Shown one piece after another: positions 31,154-42,489 of a DNA stretch of 64,000 nt; the stretch's first letter is position 1; each line of letters opens with the position of its first letter. The DNA is from Kofleriaceae bacterium. GTDB taxonomy: Bacteria; Myxococcota_A; Polyangia; Haliangiales; Haliangiaceae. The notes under the pieces were generated by a model. That model made no database searches. It was given only the letters and a program-made list of their open reading frames with translations, and was not told where the DNA came from. The DNA is taken from positions 1 through 64,000 of the forward strand of contig JAGPCY010000048.1 of NCBI GenBank assembly GCA_018057825.1, given 5' to 3'. The position numbers and the translations under genes are program-made.

Positions 31154-31636
31154 ATGACGGTGCGTCCGTCGACGGTGTGGCGACGAACCCGCTGGGTCGT
31201 CGGCTTCGTCGCGCTCTGCACCCTGGCGACCTGCCCGGCCGCCCTCGAGCGGTGCCGCGTCGAGGACACCGTGGCCGAGGCGCCGGCGCTGCTCCGCTAC
31301 CTGCTCGCCCAGGTCCGCGGCTACGTCAAGGACCACGGCGCCCTGCCCGCGATCGCCGCCGGCCCGACCCCGCCGATCGGTACCTGCTGCGCCACCGGCT
31401 CGACCTGCGCCGTCGATCGCGATCGCTGGCTCGATCCGACCTGGCGCGCGCTCGGCTTCTCGATCGACGGCCCCCACCGCTACTCCTACGAGGTGGCCAA
31501 GGACGGCGACGCGCTGGTGCTGCGCGCGATCGGTGACCTCGACTGCGACAGCGTGGTCGCCACCGTCGAGGTCCGCCTCACCCTGGTCGACGGCCGCCTG
31601 GTCGAGGCCTGGTCCGAGACCAACCGCTACGAGTGA
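31154..31636 (+). CDS. Membrane-anchored protein with pilin-like C-terminal domain
   Basis: A 160-residue protein with one N-terminal membrane helix (about 13-30, containing LCTLATCPAAL) and a small extracytoplasmic domain. The domain contains GTCCATGSTCAVD, WRALGFSIDGPHRYSYEV and RAIGDLDCDSVVATVEV, the same layout seen in many myxobacterial minor-pilin-like proteins (Phe-rich, DLDCD/G loop, disulphides). It lacks a clear prepilin cleavage site. It closes the operon starting at 25.0 kb and lies 22 nt after the hydrolase. Function unknown. Confidence 0.6.
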   Translation: MTVRPSTVWRRTRWVVGFVALCTLATCPAALERCRVEDTVAEAPALLRYLLAQVRGYVKDHGALPAIAAGPTPPIGTCCATGSTCAVDRDRWLDPTWRALGFSIDGPHRYSYEVAKDGDALVLRAIGDLDCDSVVATVEVRLTLVDGRLVEAWSETNRYE

Positions 31637-31664
31637 GCGGCGGCGCCCCGCCCGCCCGCCGCGC

Positions 31665-32330
31665 TCACGCCGCCTTGCGCAGGCCCCAGTCGCGCGCCGC
31701 GAAGTCGGTGAGGTCGGTCTCGAGCTGCCGGCGGGCGCGGAACAGCCGCGACATGACGGTGCCGATCGGGACGTCGAGGGCGTCGGCGATGTCCTTGTAG
31801 CGCTCACCCGAGAGGTCGGCGCGCTCGACGACGGCGCGGTAGTCGGGGCCGAGCTTGGCGAGGGCGGCCGCGACCTCGTCGGACAGCATCTTCTCGGTCA
31901 GGGCCTCGGTCGGCGCCGGGTGGCAGTCGTCGGGGGTGCCGAACACCGCCATGCGAGTGTCGCCGGGGCGCTCGGTGGCGAACCGCTGGTGCCGGCGGCG
32001 CTTGCGGTAGATGTTGATGAAGCTGTTGGTGAGGATGCGGTAGAGCCAGGCCCGGACGTTGGTGCCCTCCTCGAAGGAGCCCCAGGCCACCATGGCGCGG
32101 AGCAGGGTCTCCTGGACCAGATCGCGAGCGTCGTCGGGGTTGCGGGTCAGGCGCAACGCGGTGGCGTAGAGCTCACCCGACAGCGGTAGGCACGCGGCCT
32201 CGTAGGCGCCGCGATCGTCGCGGCGCAGCGCCCGCGGGGCGCGGACGGCCTTGCGGCGGAGCTCGGAGCGGGCCGGCGGCTCGGCGTCCGCGGGAACAGG
32301 CGAGGCAGGCGAGGCGTTGGTGCGGGGCAT
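31665..32330 (-). CDS. RNA polymerase ECF-type sigma factor
   Basis: A 221-residue sigma-70 family protein. Region 2 is visible as [25 protein letters not shown] with the helix [19 protein letters not shown]. Region 4 is [19 protein letters not shown] followed by the recognition helix-turn-helix [21 protein letters not shown] Pro/Ala/Arg-rich N-terminal extension of about 40 residues precedes region 2. No anti-sigma gene is adjacent, unlike the pair at 18-20 kb. TATCGA ends 5 nt before the ATG with no ribosome site, so a leaderless mRNA is likely. Confidence 0.9.
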   Translation of the reverse strand: MPRTNASPASPVPADAEPPARSELRRKAVRAPRALRRDDRGAYEAACLPLSGELYATALRLTRNPDDARDLVQETLLRAMVAWGSFEEGTNVRAWLYRILTNSFINIYRKRRRHQRFATERPGDTRMAVFGTPDDCHPAPTEALTEKMLSDEVAAALAKLGPDYRAVVERADLSGERYKDIADALDVPIGTVMSRLFRARRQLETDLTDFAARDWGLRKAA

Positions 32331-32527
32331 GGCGGTCGATATTGCAGCCCCGATGCCACCGCCAACCTACTGAGATCGCTGGCGACACACCCGGCAGGCG
32401 CCGGCCAGACACGATCTCGCGTCTCCGTGGGGACGCGCCCGCGATCGCGGTGTGGATCTGGGAAGGTTGCCGGGCCTTGCCACGTACAATGGCGCAGGCG
32501 CTATCCCCCCGCGCCCCGGGAGCCCCC

Positions 32528-33808
32528 ATGTCCGACCTCGACCTCGAAGCCCGCGGCCGCGCCGCCGAGTCCACCAGCCCCGCCGTCCAGCGGTCGGTCG
32601 GTCACGCGTCCCTCACCAGCAAGCGCTACGGCGGCCTGCAGATGAAGCGCGGCGGCGCCGCCGATGACGCCGGCGCGGCCCACGAGATCGCCGATCGCGG
32701 CACCGCCGGCACCGGGGGGCCGCTGCCCTTCGCCGACACGATCCAAGCGTCCTTCGGCAGCCACGACGTGTCCGACGTCCGGGCCCACACCGACGGCGCC
32801 GCGGTTCAGGCCTCGGCCGACCTGGGCGCGACCGCCTTCGCGACCGGCGAGGACGTCGCCTTCGGCGGCACGCCCGATCTGCACACCGCGGCCCACGAGG
32901 CCGCCCACGTCGTCCAGCAGCGCGCCGGCGTCCACCTGAAGGGCGGCGTCGGCGAGGTCGGCGATCCCTACGAGGTCCACGCCGACGCCGTGGCCGACAA
33001 GGTCGTGGCCGGCGAGTCGGCCGAGGGCCTCTTGTCGCAGATGGCCGGGCCTGGCGGCGAGGCCGGCGTGCAGTCCAAGGCGGTGCAGCGCATCGGCAAG
33101 CCCCTCGATCAGCCCCTCGACGCCACCGATCCGACCCCGGCCCACGGCGAGACCGCCGGCAAGCAGCGCCGCTGGTCGCCCGACCAGTACATCGAGATGT
33201 GGGAGGAGGAGCAGGGTCGCAAGATGACTCCCGAGGAGCGCGAGACGATCGATCGCGGCTGCATCGGCATCACCGCCACCAACCTGAACGGCGGCGGCAA
33301 TCCCCTCGACTCGGCCGAGAAGATCTTCGGCACCTTCGAGCAGGCCCACGCGGCGATGGAAGAGAAGAACAACACGCTCAACTGGATGGCCCGCATCCCG
33401 TGGTTCGGCGAGCGCATGGCCGGCAAGGCCCGCTACGTGGTCTTCGCCAAGATGTTCTGGTCAAACCAGGATCCCGACGAGAAGAAGCGCAAGAACCCCG
33501 ACCCCAAGGCCTTCCTCCCCGATCCCAAGACCGGCGAGGTCGACATGACCGGCTACGAGTACCGGGAGCAGCCGGGCATGGTGAACTTCGACTACGCGTT
33601 CTGGGACGAGGCGTCGCAGAGCTTCTGGCACGCCAACCACATGGACTACGGCGACCCGGCCGACCCGATGATCGTCCTGCAGTCGACCAAGGAGAAGTTC
33701 GCCGCCGGCTACCGCGACTTCGATCGCACGGTCTACGCGATCGCCCTGGCGAACAACTACAATCCGGGGCTGGCGGCGATCGCGTCGGGCCGCCGCGGAG
33801 GCCACTGA
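32528..33808 (+). CDS. DUF4157 (eCIS-core) protein with a microbial-transglutaminase domain
   Basis: A 426-residue putative injected effector. Residues about 65-170 form the DUF4157 domain that marks cargo of extracellular contractile injection systems, with the metallopeptidase-like motif HEAAHVVQQ (123-131) and a later E-x-HADAVAD. Residues about 215-426 match Streptomyces transglutaminase block by block: RGCIGIT (Cys245, mTG Cys64), [32 protein letters not shown] (Asp355, mTG Asp255), FWHANH (His368, mTG His274) and [12 protein letters not shown]. It should crosslink or deamidate protein glutamines in a target cell. Two small genes follow with overlaps. Candidate promoter TACAAT lies at 32485. 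Confidence 0.85.
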   Translation: MSDLDLEARGRAAESTSPAVQRSVGHASLTSKRYGGLQMKRGGAADDAGAAHEIADRGTAGTGGPLPFADTIQASFGSHDVSDVRAHTDGAAVQASADLGATAFATGEDVAFGGTPDLHTAAHEAAHVVQQRAGVHLKGGVGEVGDPYEVHADAVADKVVAGESAEGLLSQMAGPGGEAGVQSKAVQRIGKPLDQPLDATDPTPAHGETAGKQRRWSPDQYIEMWEEEQGRKMTPEERETIDRGCIGITATNLNGGGNPLDSAEKIFGTFEQAHAAMEEKNNTLNWMARIPWFGERMAGKARYVVFAKMFWSNQDPDEKKRKNPDPKAFLPDPKTGEVDMTGYEYREQPGMVNFDYAFWDEASQSFWHANHMDYGDPADPMIVLQSTKEKFAAGYRDFDRTVYAIALANNYNPGLAAIASGRRGGH

Positions 33809-34095
33809 TGTCGTTCGAACCTGCCAGCCATACCGATCAGGTCGTCACCGTGCGCGGCGTCGCCTACGACGCCCGCGCCGGCGCCATCGTCGAGCTCGAG
33901 GACCGCACGCCGATCTACATCGCCGGGCTGACCGAGTGGGACGAGACCATCCAGGGCAAGCCGATCGAGGTCACCGGGCGCCTGCGGGCGCGCGCGGCCC
34001 GGGCGCCCAAGGTGCCGCTCGGTGCGCCCCAGGTCCACGGCCTGGTGTCGGCGACCTACGTCCTCGAGGAAGCGCAGTGGACCGTCGTCTCCTGA
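33808..34095 (+). CDS. Putative cytoplasmic immunity protein for the transglutaminase effector
   Basis: A 95-residue soluble, all-beta-looking protein: VVTVRGVAYDARAGAIVEL, TPIYIAGLTEWDE, GKPIEVTGRLRAR. The pattern suggests an OB-like barrel. Its ATG shares one base with the effector's TGA (TGATG), the classic toxin-immunity coupling. The next gene encodes a lipoprotein whose mature domain is recognisably homologous (VxGxAxxAxxGAIV, WDE, PxxVxGxL). The immunity role is inferred from position; no such family is known to me. Confidence 0.6.
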   Translation: MSFEPASHTDQVVTVRGVAYDARAGAIVELEDRTPIYIAGLTEWDETIQGKPIEVTGRLRARAARAPKVPLGAPQVHGLVSATYVLEEAQWTVVS

Positions 34096-34580
34096 GCGGG
34101 CTCGCGACCGCCGCGCTAGCGCTCGGCCTGGTCGGCTGCGTCAAGAAGCAGGACGACGCCGGCAAGACGCCGAACCCGGGGACCGGCGCGACCGGCGCGG
34201 GCTCGGCGGTTGGCGCGGGCTCGGCGGTTGGCGCGGGCTCGGCGGTTGGCGCGGGCTCGGCGGTTGGCGCGGGCTCGGCGACCGGCGCGATCAAGATCAC
34301 CGACGTCGCCTCCGCCCAGGCCGCTCTCGGCAAGCGGGTGCGGATCGAGGGCACGGCCGACAACGCCAAGCTCGGAGCGATCGTGCTGGTCGGCGATCTG
34401 GTGGTGTTCTGCACCGACCGGCCCGAGGGCTGGGACGAGCGCAACCGCCCGGTGATCGTCGAGGGCGAGCTGACCTACGACGCCGGCAAGCCGGCACCGC
34501 CGCCGGGCCCGAACGGCGAGCAGAGCGCGGGCGCCAGCGGCGGCAGCTTCCGCATGGCGTGCACCGTCGTCACGCCGTAG
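34077..34580 (+). CDS. Lipoprotein paralog of the immunity-like protein
   Basis: A 167-residue lipoprotein: signal [21 protein letters not shown], then a linker of VGAGSA hexapeptides encoded by an 18-bp tandem repeat (about 34195-34285). The folded domain (RVRIEGTADNAKLGAIVLV, GWDERNRPVIVEGEL) aligns with the preceding 95-residue protein. The GTG at 34077, preceded by GAGGA at 34066-34070, overlaps the previous gene by 19 nt. A membrane-anchored copy beside a cytoplasmic one would protect both compartments from the transglutaminase, or one may be a secreted inhibitor. Confidence 0.65.
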   Translation: MDRRLLSGLATAALALGLVGCVKKQDDAGKTPNPGTGATGAGSAVGAGSAVGAGSAVGAGSAVGAGSATGAIKITDVASAQAALGKRVRIEGTADNAKLGAIVLVGDLVVFCTDRPEGWDERNRPVIVEGELTYDAGKPAPPPGPNGEQSAGASGGSFRMACTVVTP

Positions 34581-34586
34581 GCGACG

Positions 34587-36116
34587 TCACGCGGCCGGCG
34601 TGACGAGGGCAGCCGCGACCTCGGCCAGCGCGACCGGCAGGTCCGAGGCGATCACGCCCAGGCCGTAGCGCGCGGCCAGCGCGTCGCCAGCGGCGCCGTG
34701 CAGGTAGGCCGCGGCCCACGCCGCGGTGGCGGCGTCGAGCCCCTGGGCCAGGAGCGCCGCGATCGCGCCGGCCAGGACGTCGCCGGTGCCAGCGGTGGCC
34801 AGGGCCGGGCCGCCGGTCGGCACGACGTAGATCATGGCGCGCGGATCGCGGCCGTCGCACACCAGCGTGCGCGCGCCCTTGAGCACCGCCACCACCCGGC
34901 GCCGCTGCGCCAGCGCCCGGACCGCGGCCGGTCGATCGGCCTCGACCGCGGCGGTGGTGAGGCCGAGCAGGCGCGCGGCCTCGCCGGGGTGCGGGGTGAT
35001 CACGACCGGCGCGGTGGCGCCGTCGAGGAGGTGGGGATGAGCGGCGGCGTGGGCCAGGCCGGTGGCGTCGACCACGCACGGCCGACCGGCGGCGATCGCC
35101 GCGGCGACCCAGCGCGCGCCGGCGTCGTCCTCGGGCAGGCCGGGGCCGATCGCGATCGCCGCCTTGTCGCGGACCAGCGCCGCCAGCTCGCCGCCGTCGG
35201 TGACCGCGGCGGTCATGATCGGATCGGGCGCGGCCAGCTCGCCGCTGGCCTCGGCCGGACCGGCCAGAGTGACCAGGCCGGCACCAGCGCGCAGCGCGGC
35301 GATCGCCGCCAGCCGCCCGGCGCCGCGCTTGCCCGGCGAGCCCGCGACCACCAGGACGTGGCCGCGGCGGTGCTTGTGGACCAGCGCGCCGTGGCGCGGC
35401 AGCGCCGCGACGACGTCGGTCGCCTCGACGATCGCGGCCCGCGGCGCGACCGCCGCGATCAACCGCGGCGCGATGCCGATATCGACCGCGGTGACCCGGC
35501 CCGCGGTGGCGCAGCCGGGCGCGCCGACCAGCCCGAGCTTGGGCAGCGCCATCGTCACGGTGCGATCGGCGGCGACCGCGCAGCCCAGGGTCGCGCCGGT
35601 GTCGGCGTGGAGGCCGCTCGGCAGGTCGATCGCGATCCGCCGCCCGGGCGCGGCGTTGATCGCGGCGATCACGTCGGCCAGGTGGCCGGCGACGGGGCGG
35701 GTCAGGCCGACGCCGAAGATCGCGTCGACCACGATCGCTGCGCGGGTCAGGAGCGCCCGCAGCGCCGAGACGCCCGCGCCGTCGGTCGCCTCGTGGACCG
35801 CGCCGCCGGCCGCCAGATACGCGTCGCGGTGCAGCCGCGCGTCGCCGGTCAGCGCGTCCCCGGCCACCACCGCGACCACCGCGACCTCGACACCGGCGCC
35901 GGCCAGCGCGCGGGCCACGACGTAGCCGTCGCCGCCGTTGCCACCGCCGCCGCACACCACGACCACCGGGCCGCGCCGACCGGCCAGCTCATCGACGACC
36001 ACGGCCGCGACGCCGCGCCCCGCGGTCTCCATCAAGACTGCGCCCGGCAGGCCCAGCTCGGTCATCGCCGCGGCGTCGAGCGCCCGGGCCTCGGCTGCGG
36101 TGATCACCGGCTGCAC
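34587..36116 (-). CDS. nnr: Bifunctional NAD(P)H-hydrate epimerase/ADP-dependent dehydratase
   Basis: A 509-residue repair enzyme that converts damaged NAD(P)H hydrates back to NAD(P)H. The N-terminal NnrE epimerase domain (about 1-210) carries VVCGGGGNGGDGYV and a later VVDAIFGVGLTR. The C-terminal NnrD dehydratase domain (about 225-509) carries HVLVVAGSPGKRGA, VITPHPGEAARLL and the signature ATAGTGDVLAGAIAALLAQG. The start is GTG 36116, one base from the glmM stop, so it is cotranscribed as the last gene of the minus-strand housekeeping operon. It is probably cytoplasmic. Confidence 0.93.
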   Translation of the reverse strand: MQPVITAAEARALDAAAMTELGLPGAVLMETAGRGVAAVVVDELAGRRGPVVVVCGGGGNGGDGYVVARALAGAGVEVAVVAVVAGDALTGDARLHRDAYLAAGGAVHEATDGAGVSALRALLTRAAIVVDAIFGVGLTRPVAGHLADVIAAINAAPGRRIAIDLPSGLHADTGATLGCAVAADRTVTMALPKLGLVGAPGCATAGRVTAVDIGIAPRLIAAVAPRAAIVEATDVVAALPRHGALVHKHRRGHVLVVAGSPGKRGAGRLAAIAALRAGAGLVTLAGPAEASGELAAPDPIMTAAVTDGGELAALVRDKAAIAIGPGLPEDDAGARWVAAAIAAGRPCVVDATGLAHAAAHPHLLDGATAPVVITPHPGEAARLLGLTTAAVEADRPAAVRALAQRRRVVAVLKGARTLVCDGRDPRAMIYVVPTGGPALATAGTGDVLAGAIAALLAQGLDAATAAWAAAYLHGAAGDALAARYGLGVIASDLPVALAEVAAALVTPAA

Positions 36117-36117
36117 G

Positions 36118-37476
36118 TCAGCTCCGACAGGCCGCGACCAGGGCGTCGGCGATGGCCTGAGCTCGCTCGCGGATCGCCACCTCGTCGGGGCCCTCGATCA
36201 TGACCCGGGCCTTGGCCTCGGTGCCGCTGTAGCGCACCAGGACCCGACCGTCGTCGCCGAGGTCGCGCTCGACCGCGCGGATCAGGTCGCCGACCGCGGC
36301 CAGCTCGTCGAGGGGCCGCTTGCGATCGACGCGGACGTTGACCAGCACCTGCGGCGTCCGCTCCATGACCTTGGCCAGCTCCGACAGCGGCCGGCCCTCG
36401 CGCACCATCACCGCCAGGACCCGCAGCGCGGCGACGATGCCGTCGCCGGTCGTGGCGTGATCGAGGAAGACCAGGTGGCCCGACTGCTCGCCGCCCAGGT
36501 TGTAGCCGTGGCGGCGCATCTCCTCGACGACGTAGCGGTCGCCGACCGCGGTCCGCACGACGGTGCCGCCGGCGGCGCGCACCGCGCGCTCGAGCCCGAG
36601 GTTCGACATCACGGTCGTGACCAGCGTGCCCTTGGCCAGCCGGCCCTCGCCGAGCATCCGGGTCGCGCACAGCGCCATGACCGCGTCCCCGTCGACGACC
36701 TCGCCGCGCTCGTCGCACAGGACCAGGCGATCGGCGTCACCGTCGAGGGCGATACCGACATGGGCGCCGTGGTCGCGCACCGCCTTGCACATCGCCTCGG
36801 GCGCCAGGGCCCCGGCCTTGTCGTTGATGTTCTTGCCGTTGGGCGCGCAGTTGATCGCGATGACCTTGGCGCCCAGCTCTTCGAACACCGCCGGGCCGAC
36901 CCGGTAGCCAGCGCCGTGGGCGCCGTCGACGACCACGGTCAGGCCGTCGAGGGTGAGATCGGCCGGGAAGGTGTTCTTGCAGAACACCACGTAGCGACCG
37001 CGCGAGTCCTCGATCTTGCGGCTGTAGCCGACGTCGCCGGAGCCGGCCCGCTGGCCGTCGAGCTCGGGCGACTCCATCAGCGCCTCGATCTCGGCCTCGA
37101 CGTGATCGGGCAGCTTGAAGCCGTCGCGGGCGAACAGCTTGATGCCGTTGTCCTCGAACGGGTTGTGCGACGCGCTGATCACGACGCCAGCGTCGCAGCG
37201 CATCGACGAGGTGATGAAGGCGATGCCGGGCGTCGGCAGCGGCCCGGTCAGCCAGACGTCGGCGCCCATCGAGACGATGCCCGAGGCCAGGGCGGTCTCG
37301 AACATGTAGCCCGACAGCCGGGTGTCCTTGCCGATCACGATCCGGGTGTGACGGCCGGCCTGGCGTAGCCGGGCGGCCACCGCCATGCCCAGCCGCATCA
37401 CGGTGGTGCCGGTCATCGGTTCGACGTTGGCGACTCCGCGGACGCCATCGGTGCCAAACAGCCTGCGCTCAGCCAT
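36118..37476 (-). CDS. glmM: Phosphoglucosamine mutase
   Basis: Converts glucosamine-6-phosphate to glucosamine-1-phosphate for UDP-GlcNAc and peptidoglycan synthesis. The 452-residue product starts [14 protein letters not shown] and has the phosphoserine loop [17 protein letters not shown], the metal loop [12 protein letters not shown], the sugar-binding loop [10 protein letters not shown] and the C-terminal phosphate loop [15 protein letters not shown]. An upstream GTG at 37491 in frame would add five residues; the ATG at 37476 gives the usual N-terminus. It lies downstream of cdaA-cdaR, a conserved link between c-di-AMP and wall-precursor synthesis. Confidence 0.96.
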   Translation of the reverse strand: MAERRLFGTDGVRGVANVEPMTGTTVMRLGMAVAARLRQAGRHTRIVIGKDTRLSGYMFETALASGIVSMGADVWLTGPLPTPGIAFITSSMRCDAGVVISASHNPFEDNGIKLFARDGFKLPDHVEAEIEALMESPELDGQRAGSGDVGYSRKIEDSRGRYVVFCKNTFPADLTLDGLTVVVDGAHGAGYRVGPAVFEELGAKVIAINCAPNGKNINDKAGALAPEAMCKAVRDHGAHVGIALDGDADRLVLCDERGEVVDGDAVMALCATRMLGEGRLAKGTLVTTVMSNLGLERAVRAAGGTVVRTAVGDRYVVEEMRRHGYNLGGEQSGHLVFLDHATTGDGIVAALRVLAVMVREGRPLSELAKVMERTPQVLVNVRVDRKRPLDELAAVGDLIRAVERDLGDDGRVLVRYSGTEAKARVMIEGPDEVAIRERAQAIADALVAACRS

Positions 37477-37543
37477 TCCCTCAGGTAACACGACCGACCG
37501 GGCCCGGGAAACCGCCGGCGCCCCCGGAGCGCCGCGCGCCGGG

Positions 37544-38479
37544 TCAGCGCACGCGCTCGACCCTCACCTCGGCGGGGTGGACCGCGACCGCGACGCCCGA
37601 CGACACGCCGTCGACCGCGACCTCGGCCACCGCGCCGACCCGCGGCCGGGCCGCGAACCGCGCGATCGGGTGGACGCCGCCGGCCAGGGCCCGGTCGATG
37701 GCCTCGCGCGGCCCGGTCAGGACCACCTCGACGGTGACCGGCGACAGGAAGACCCGGGCCGGCTCGACGCCGTCGCCGGCCGCGACCACCCGGACCGGGC
37801 CGCGCCACTGCCCGGTGATCGGCACGTCGACCCGCACGGTGTCCTTCCACCCCAGCTCGACCAGGGGCGGCGGCGCCAGGAGCGCGGCGTCGGCGCGGAA
37901 GCGCCGGGTCTGGCCGTCGACCGCCACGTCCTGGGTCCGGACCTGGGTCATGGCCGCGACGACGCTGTGCGGGCCGCGGACCTTGACCCGGCGCGGCTCG
38001 ACCGCGACCTCGGCTGCCACCACCGCGTAGCCCGGGGCCGGCCGACCGACCACCGCCGGCACGACCTCGACCTCGCGCTCGACCCGATCCTCGAAGGCCA
38101 CCACGATCGCGCGCGGCTCGACCGAGGTCACGACCAGGCCGTCGGGCAGATCGAACATCGCGGGCTCGAGGGCGACCTCGCCGCCGCGGCGCTCGGTCAG
38201 ATCGAGGGTCACGCGATCGAGCTCGCGCTCGTCGAAGCGCTTGATGCGCCGCCACGGCCCTTTGATCGTCACCTTGACCTCGTCGACGCGCTCGGACACC
38301 AGCACCCGCCCGGTCGGCAAGACGTAGGCCACGCCGACCCGGACCGTGATCTCGCGCGGCTCGTCGGAGCCGACCAGGAGGAACACGAACCCGGTCAGCA
38401 CCAGGGCCAGGAGCTTGAGGCCGAGGTGCTCGACCACCGCCCCGCGCAGCCAGCCGACGACGCCGCGGCGCGCGGTCAC
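37544..38479 (-). CDS. cdaR: YbbR-domain protein, CdaR-like regulator of diadenylate cyclase
   Basis: A 311-residue membrane-anchored protein with one N-terminal helix (about 20-37, [17 protein letters not shown]) and a periplasmic region of repeated YbbR beta-modules. Each module shows the pattern P-x-V-x-V-x-G-P ([40 protein letters not shown]). In Firmicutes CdaR binds CdaA and tunes c-di-AMP output. The start GTG overlaps the cdaA stop (GTGA), so the two are translationally coupled. A minimum of three modules is visible. Confidence 0.88.
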   Translation of the reverse strand: MTARRGVVGWLRGAVVEHLGLKLLALVLTGFVFLLVGSDEPREITVRVGVAYVLPTGRVLVSERVDEVKVTIKGPWRRIKRFDERELDRVTLDLTERRGGEVALEPAMFDLPDGLVVTSVEPRAIVVAFEDRVEREVEVVPAVVGRPAPGYAVVAAEVAVEPRRVKVRGPHSVVAAMTQVRTQDVAVDGQTRRFRADAALLAPPPLVELGWKDTVRVDVPITGQWRGPVRVVAAGDGVEPARVFLSPVTVEVVLTGPREAIDRALAGGVHPIARFAARPRVGAVAEVAVDGVSSGVAVAVHPAEVRVERVR

Positions 38480-39339
38480 GAGCCCTCCAGGGCGCGCTCG
38501 CGGCCGAGCGACGCGACCGCGGCGCCGACCTCGGCGGCCGCCAACGCCGCCGCCCCGCCGCCGCCGTACAGCTCGAGGAGCGCCCGGCGCAGGGTCTGGC
38601 CGTCGAGATCGCGGGCGACCCGCCCGTGGAAGCACACCGACACCTGGCCGCGCTCCTCGGACACCACCACCGCGATCGCGTCGGTGTCCTCGGTGATCCC
38701 CAGGGCGGCCCGGTGCCGCGTGCCGAGCTCGGGACCGAGGCCGGCGGCCCGCGACAGCGGCAGGAGCGCCCGCGCCACGGCGATGCGCCGGTTGCGCCCG
38801 ATCACCACCGCGCCGTCGTGCAGCTCGTTGTCGGCGGTGGCCACGAACAGCGTGACCAGGAGCTGGCGCGACAGCGCGGCGTCGAGTCGGGTCGCGTCCT
38901 CGACGAACCCGGTCAGATCGGCCTCGCGCTCGAGGACGATGATGGCCCCGCGCCGAGCCCGAGCGAGCTGGGCCACCGCGGCGGCGACCTCGTCGACCAC
39001 CTGGCCGACGTCGTCGGCGCGACCGCTGGGCATCACGCCCTGGCCGATGCGGCCCAGGGCCCGCCGGATGTCGGCCTGGAACACCACGATCACGATCAGG
39101 ATCAGGTAGCTGAGCACGTTGTCGAGCAGCCACGACACCGAGACCAGCTCGAGGCGGCGCGCGGCGTAGAAGCCGGCCGCGAGCAGCGCGATGCCGACCG
39201 CCATCTGGGCCGCGCGGGTGCCGCGGATGGCCCGGAGCACGCGGTAGATGAGGTAGTAGACCAGGAGCAGATCGATCGCGATCACCCAGCCCGGGCGCGA
39301 GCCGAAGCGATCGAGGAGCGAGGCCAGCGGTCCCGGCAT
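38476..39339 (-). CDS. cdaA: Diadenylate cyclase (c-di-AMP synthase)
   Basis: A 287-residue membrane enzyme condensing two ATP to c-di-AMP. Three N-terminal helices (about 17-90, with VYYLIYRVLRAIRGT and LLDNVLSYLILIVIVVFQ) precede the DAC domain (about 100-250). Catalytic motifs are NELHDGAVVI (DGA) and ELGTRHRAALGI (RHR), with EDTDAIAVVVSEERG following. It sits between folP and cdaR in an operon order typical of cdaA loci. c-di-AMP synthases are less common in Gram-negatives but known in Myxococcota and relatives. Confidence 0.95.
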   Translation of the reverse strand: MPGPLASLLDRFGSRPGWVIAIDLLLVYYLIYRVLRAIRGTRAAQMAVGIALLAAGFYAARRLELVSVSWLLDNVLSYLILIVIVVFQADIRRALGRIGQGVMPSGRADDVGQVVDEVAAAVAQLARARRGAIIVLEREADLTGFVEDATRLDAALSRQLLVTLFVATADNELHDGAVVIGRNRRIAVARALLPLSRAAGLGPELGTRHRAALGITEDTDAIAVVVSEERGQVSVCFHGRVARDLDGQTLRRALLELYGGGGAAALAAAEVGAAVASLGRERALEGS

Positions 39340-39460
39340 GGCGTGAGGCGGCGGCGCCGCTCTTCTCGCTTACACGGCCGCGCGCGGGGTGGCAAACAAA
39401 CTCGACGCCGGGCACCGCGCGGCGCGGTCGCCGGCGGAGCCGCGGCTGGTCGAGGGCCGA

Positions 39461-40392
39461 TCAATCGCCGGGGGCGACCGACGCCGCCGCGGCGTACCCG
39501 ACCAGGGCGGCGCGCAGGCCGACGACGTCGTGGACCCGCACGACGTGGGCGCCGGCGGCGATCGCCGCCAGGCTGACACCGACGGTCGCGCGGTCGAGGG
39601 CGGCCGGGTCGACCGCGACCCCGGCCGCGGTCAGGGTCGCCGCGAGGAAGCGCTTGCGTGAGGCGCCGATCACGACCGGGCGACCGATGGCGGCGGCCAG
39701 CTCGCCGGCGCGCGCCACCAGGGCCAGGTTGGTCGCCGGATCGGCGCCCTTGCCGAAGCCCAGGCCGGGATCGATGAAGGTCCGCGCCACCAGGGCTGAC
39801 GGCAACGCCGCCACCGCGGCCGCCAGCTCGGCGCGCACGTCGTCGAAGCCGATCGGCGCCTCGGCCGCGAACACCTCGGCCAGGCTCGCGCCGCGCAGGT
39901 GCCCCAGGACGTAGCCGACCCCGGCCTCGGCGGCGACGTCGACGATCGCCGGATCGAAGCGCCCACCCGACACGTCGTTGATCACGTCGGCGCCAGCGAC
40001 GATCGCGGCGCGGGCCACCGCGGCCTTGGTGGTGTCAACCGAGATGAGCGCGTCGGTGGTGGCCGCCAGGCCGGTGACGACCGCCTCGATCCGCGCCCAC
40101 TCGGTCTCGGCCGACACCGGCGCAGCCCGCGGATTGGTGGCCTCGCCGCCGACGTCGAGGAGGTCGGCGCCAGCGGCCCACAGGGCCTGACCGTGGGCGA
40201 TCGCCGCGGCGGCGTCAGCCAGGCGACCACCGTCGGAGAACGAGTCGGGCGTGACGTTGACGACGCCCATGATCAGCGGTCGAGCGAGGGGGACCAGCCG
40301 GACCCCACACGGATTGCCGCGGGCGCGGATCGCGAAGGGCGGCCCGGCCCACGATCGCCCGCCCCCCCTCGCCCCGCGCGCGTCCGCTCCGC

Positions 40393-40396
<4 letters not shown>
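39461..40396 (-). CDS. folP: Dihydropteroate synthase
   Basis: Joins p-aminobenzoate to dihydropterin pyrophosphate in folate synthesis. The 311-residue TIM-barrel has [16 protein letters not shown] (N-terminal signature at about residue 42), [45 protein letters not shown] and GASRKRFL, ending with RVHDV. The start is taken as TTG 40396, overlapping the ftsH stop (TTGA); this gives a 40-residue leader, and no better ATG or GTG precedes the signature. A 121-bp gap separates it from cdaA. Confidence 0.94.
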
Positions 40397-42372
<1,976 letters not shown>

Positions 42373-42489
42373 GGGTCGAACCGCCTCGGCGTCGAGAGAC
42401 GCTTCCGGGCAGTATACCCGGCACCGCCGGCGCGACCACCGGCCGGGCGGCTTTCGGCGCCAGGCGCCCAAAGGCGGCGTCAAGACGGC

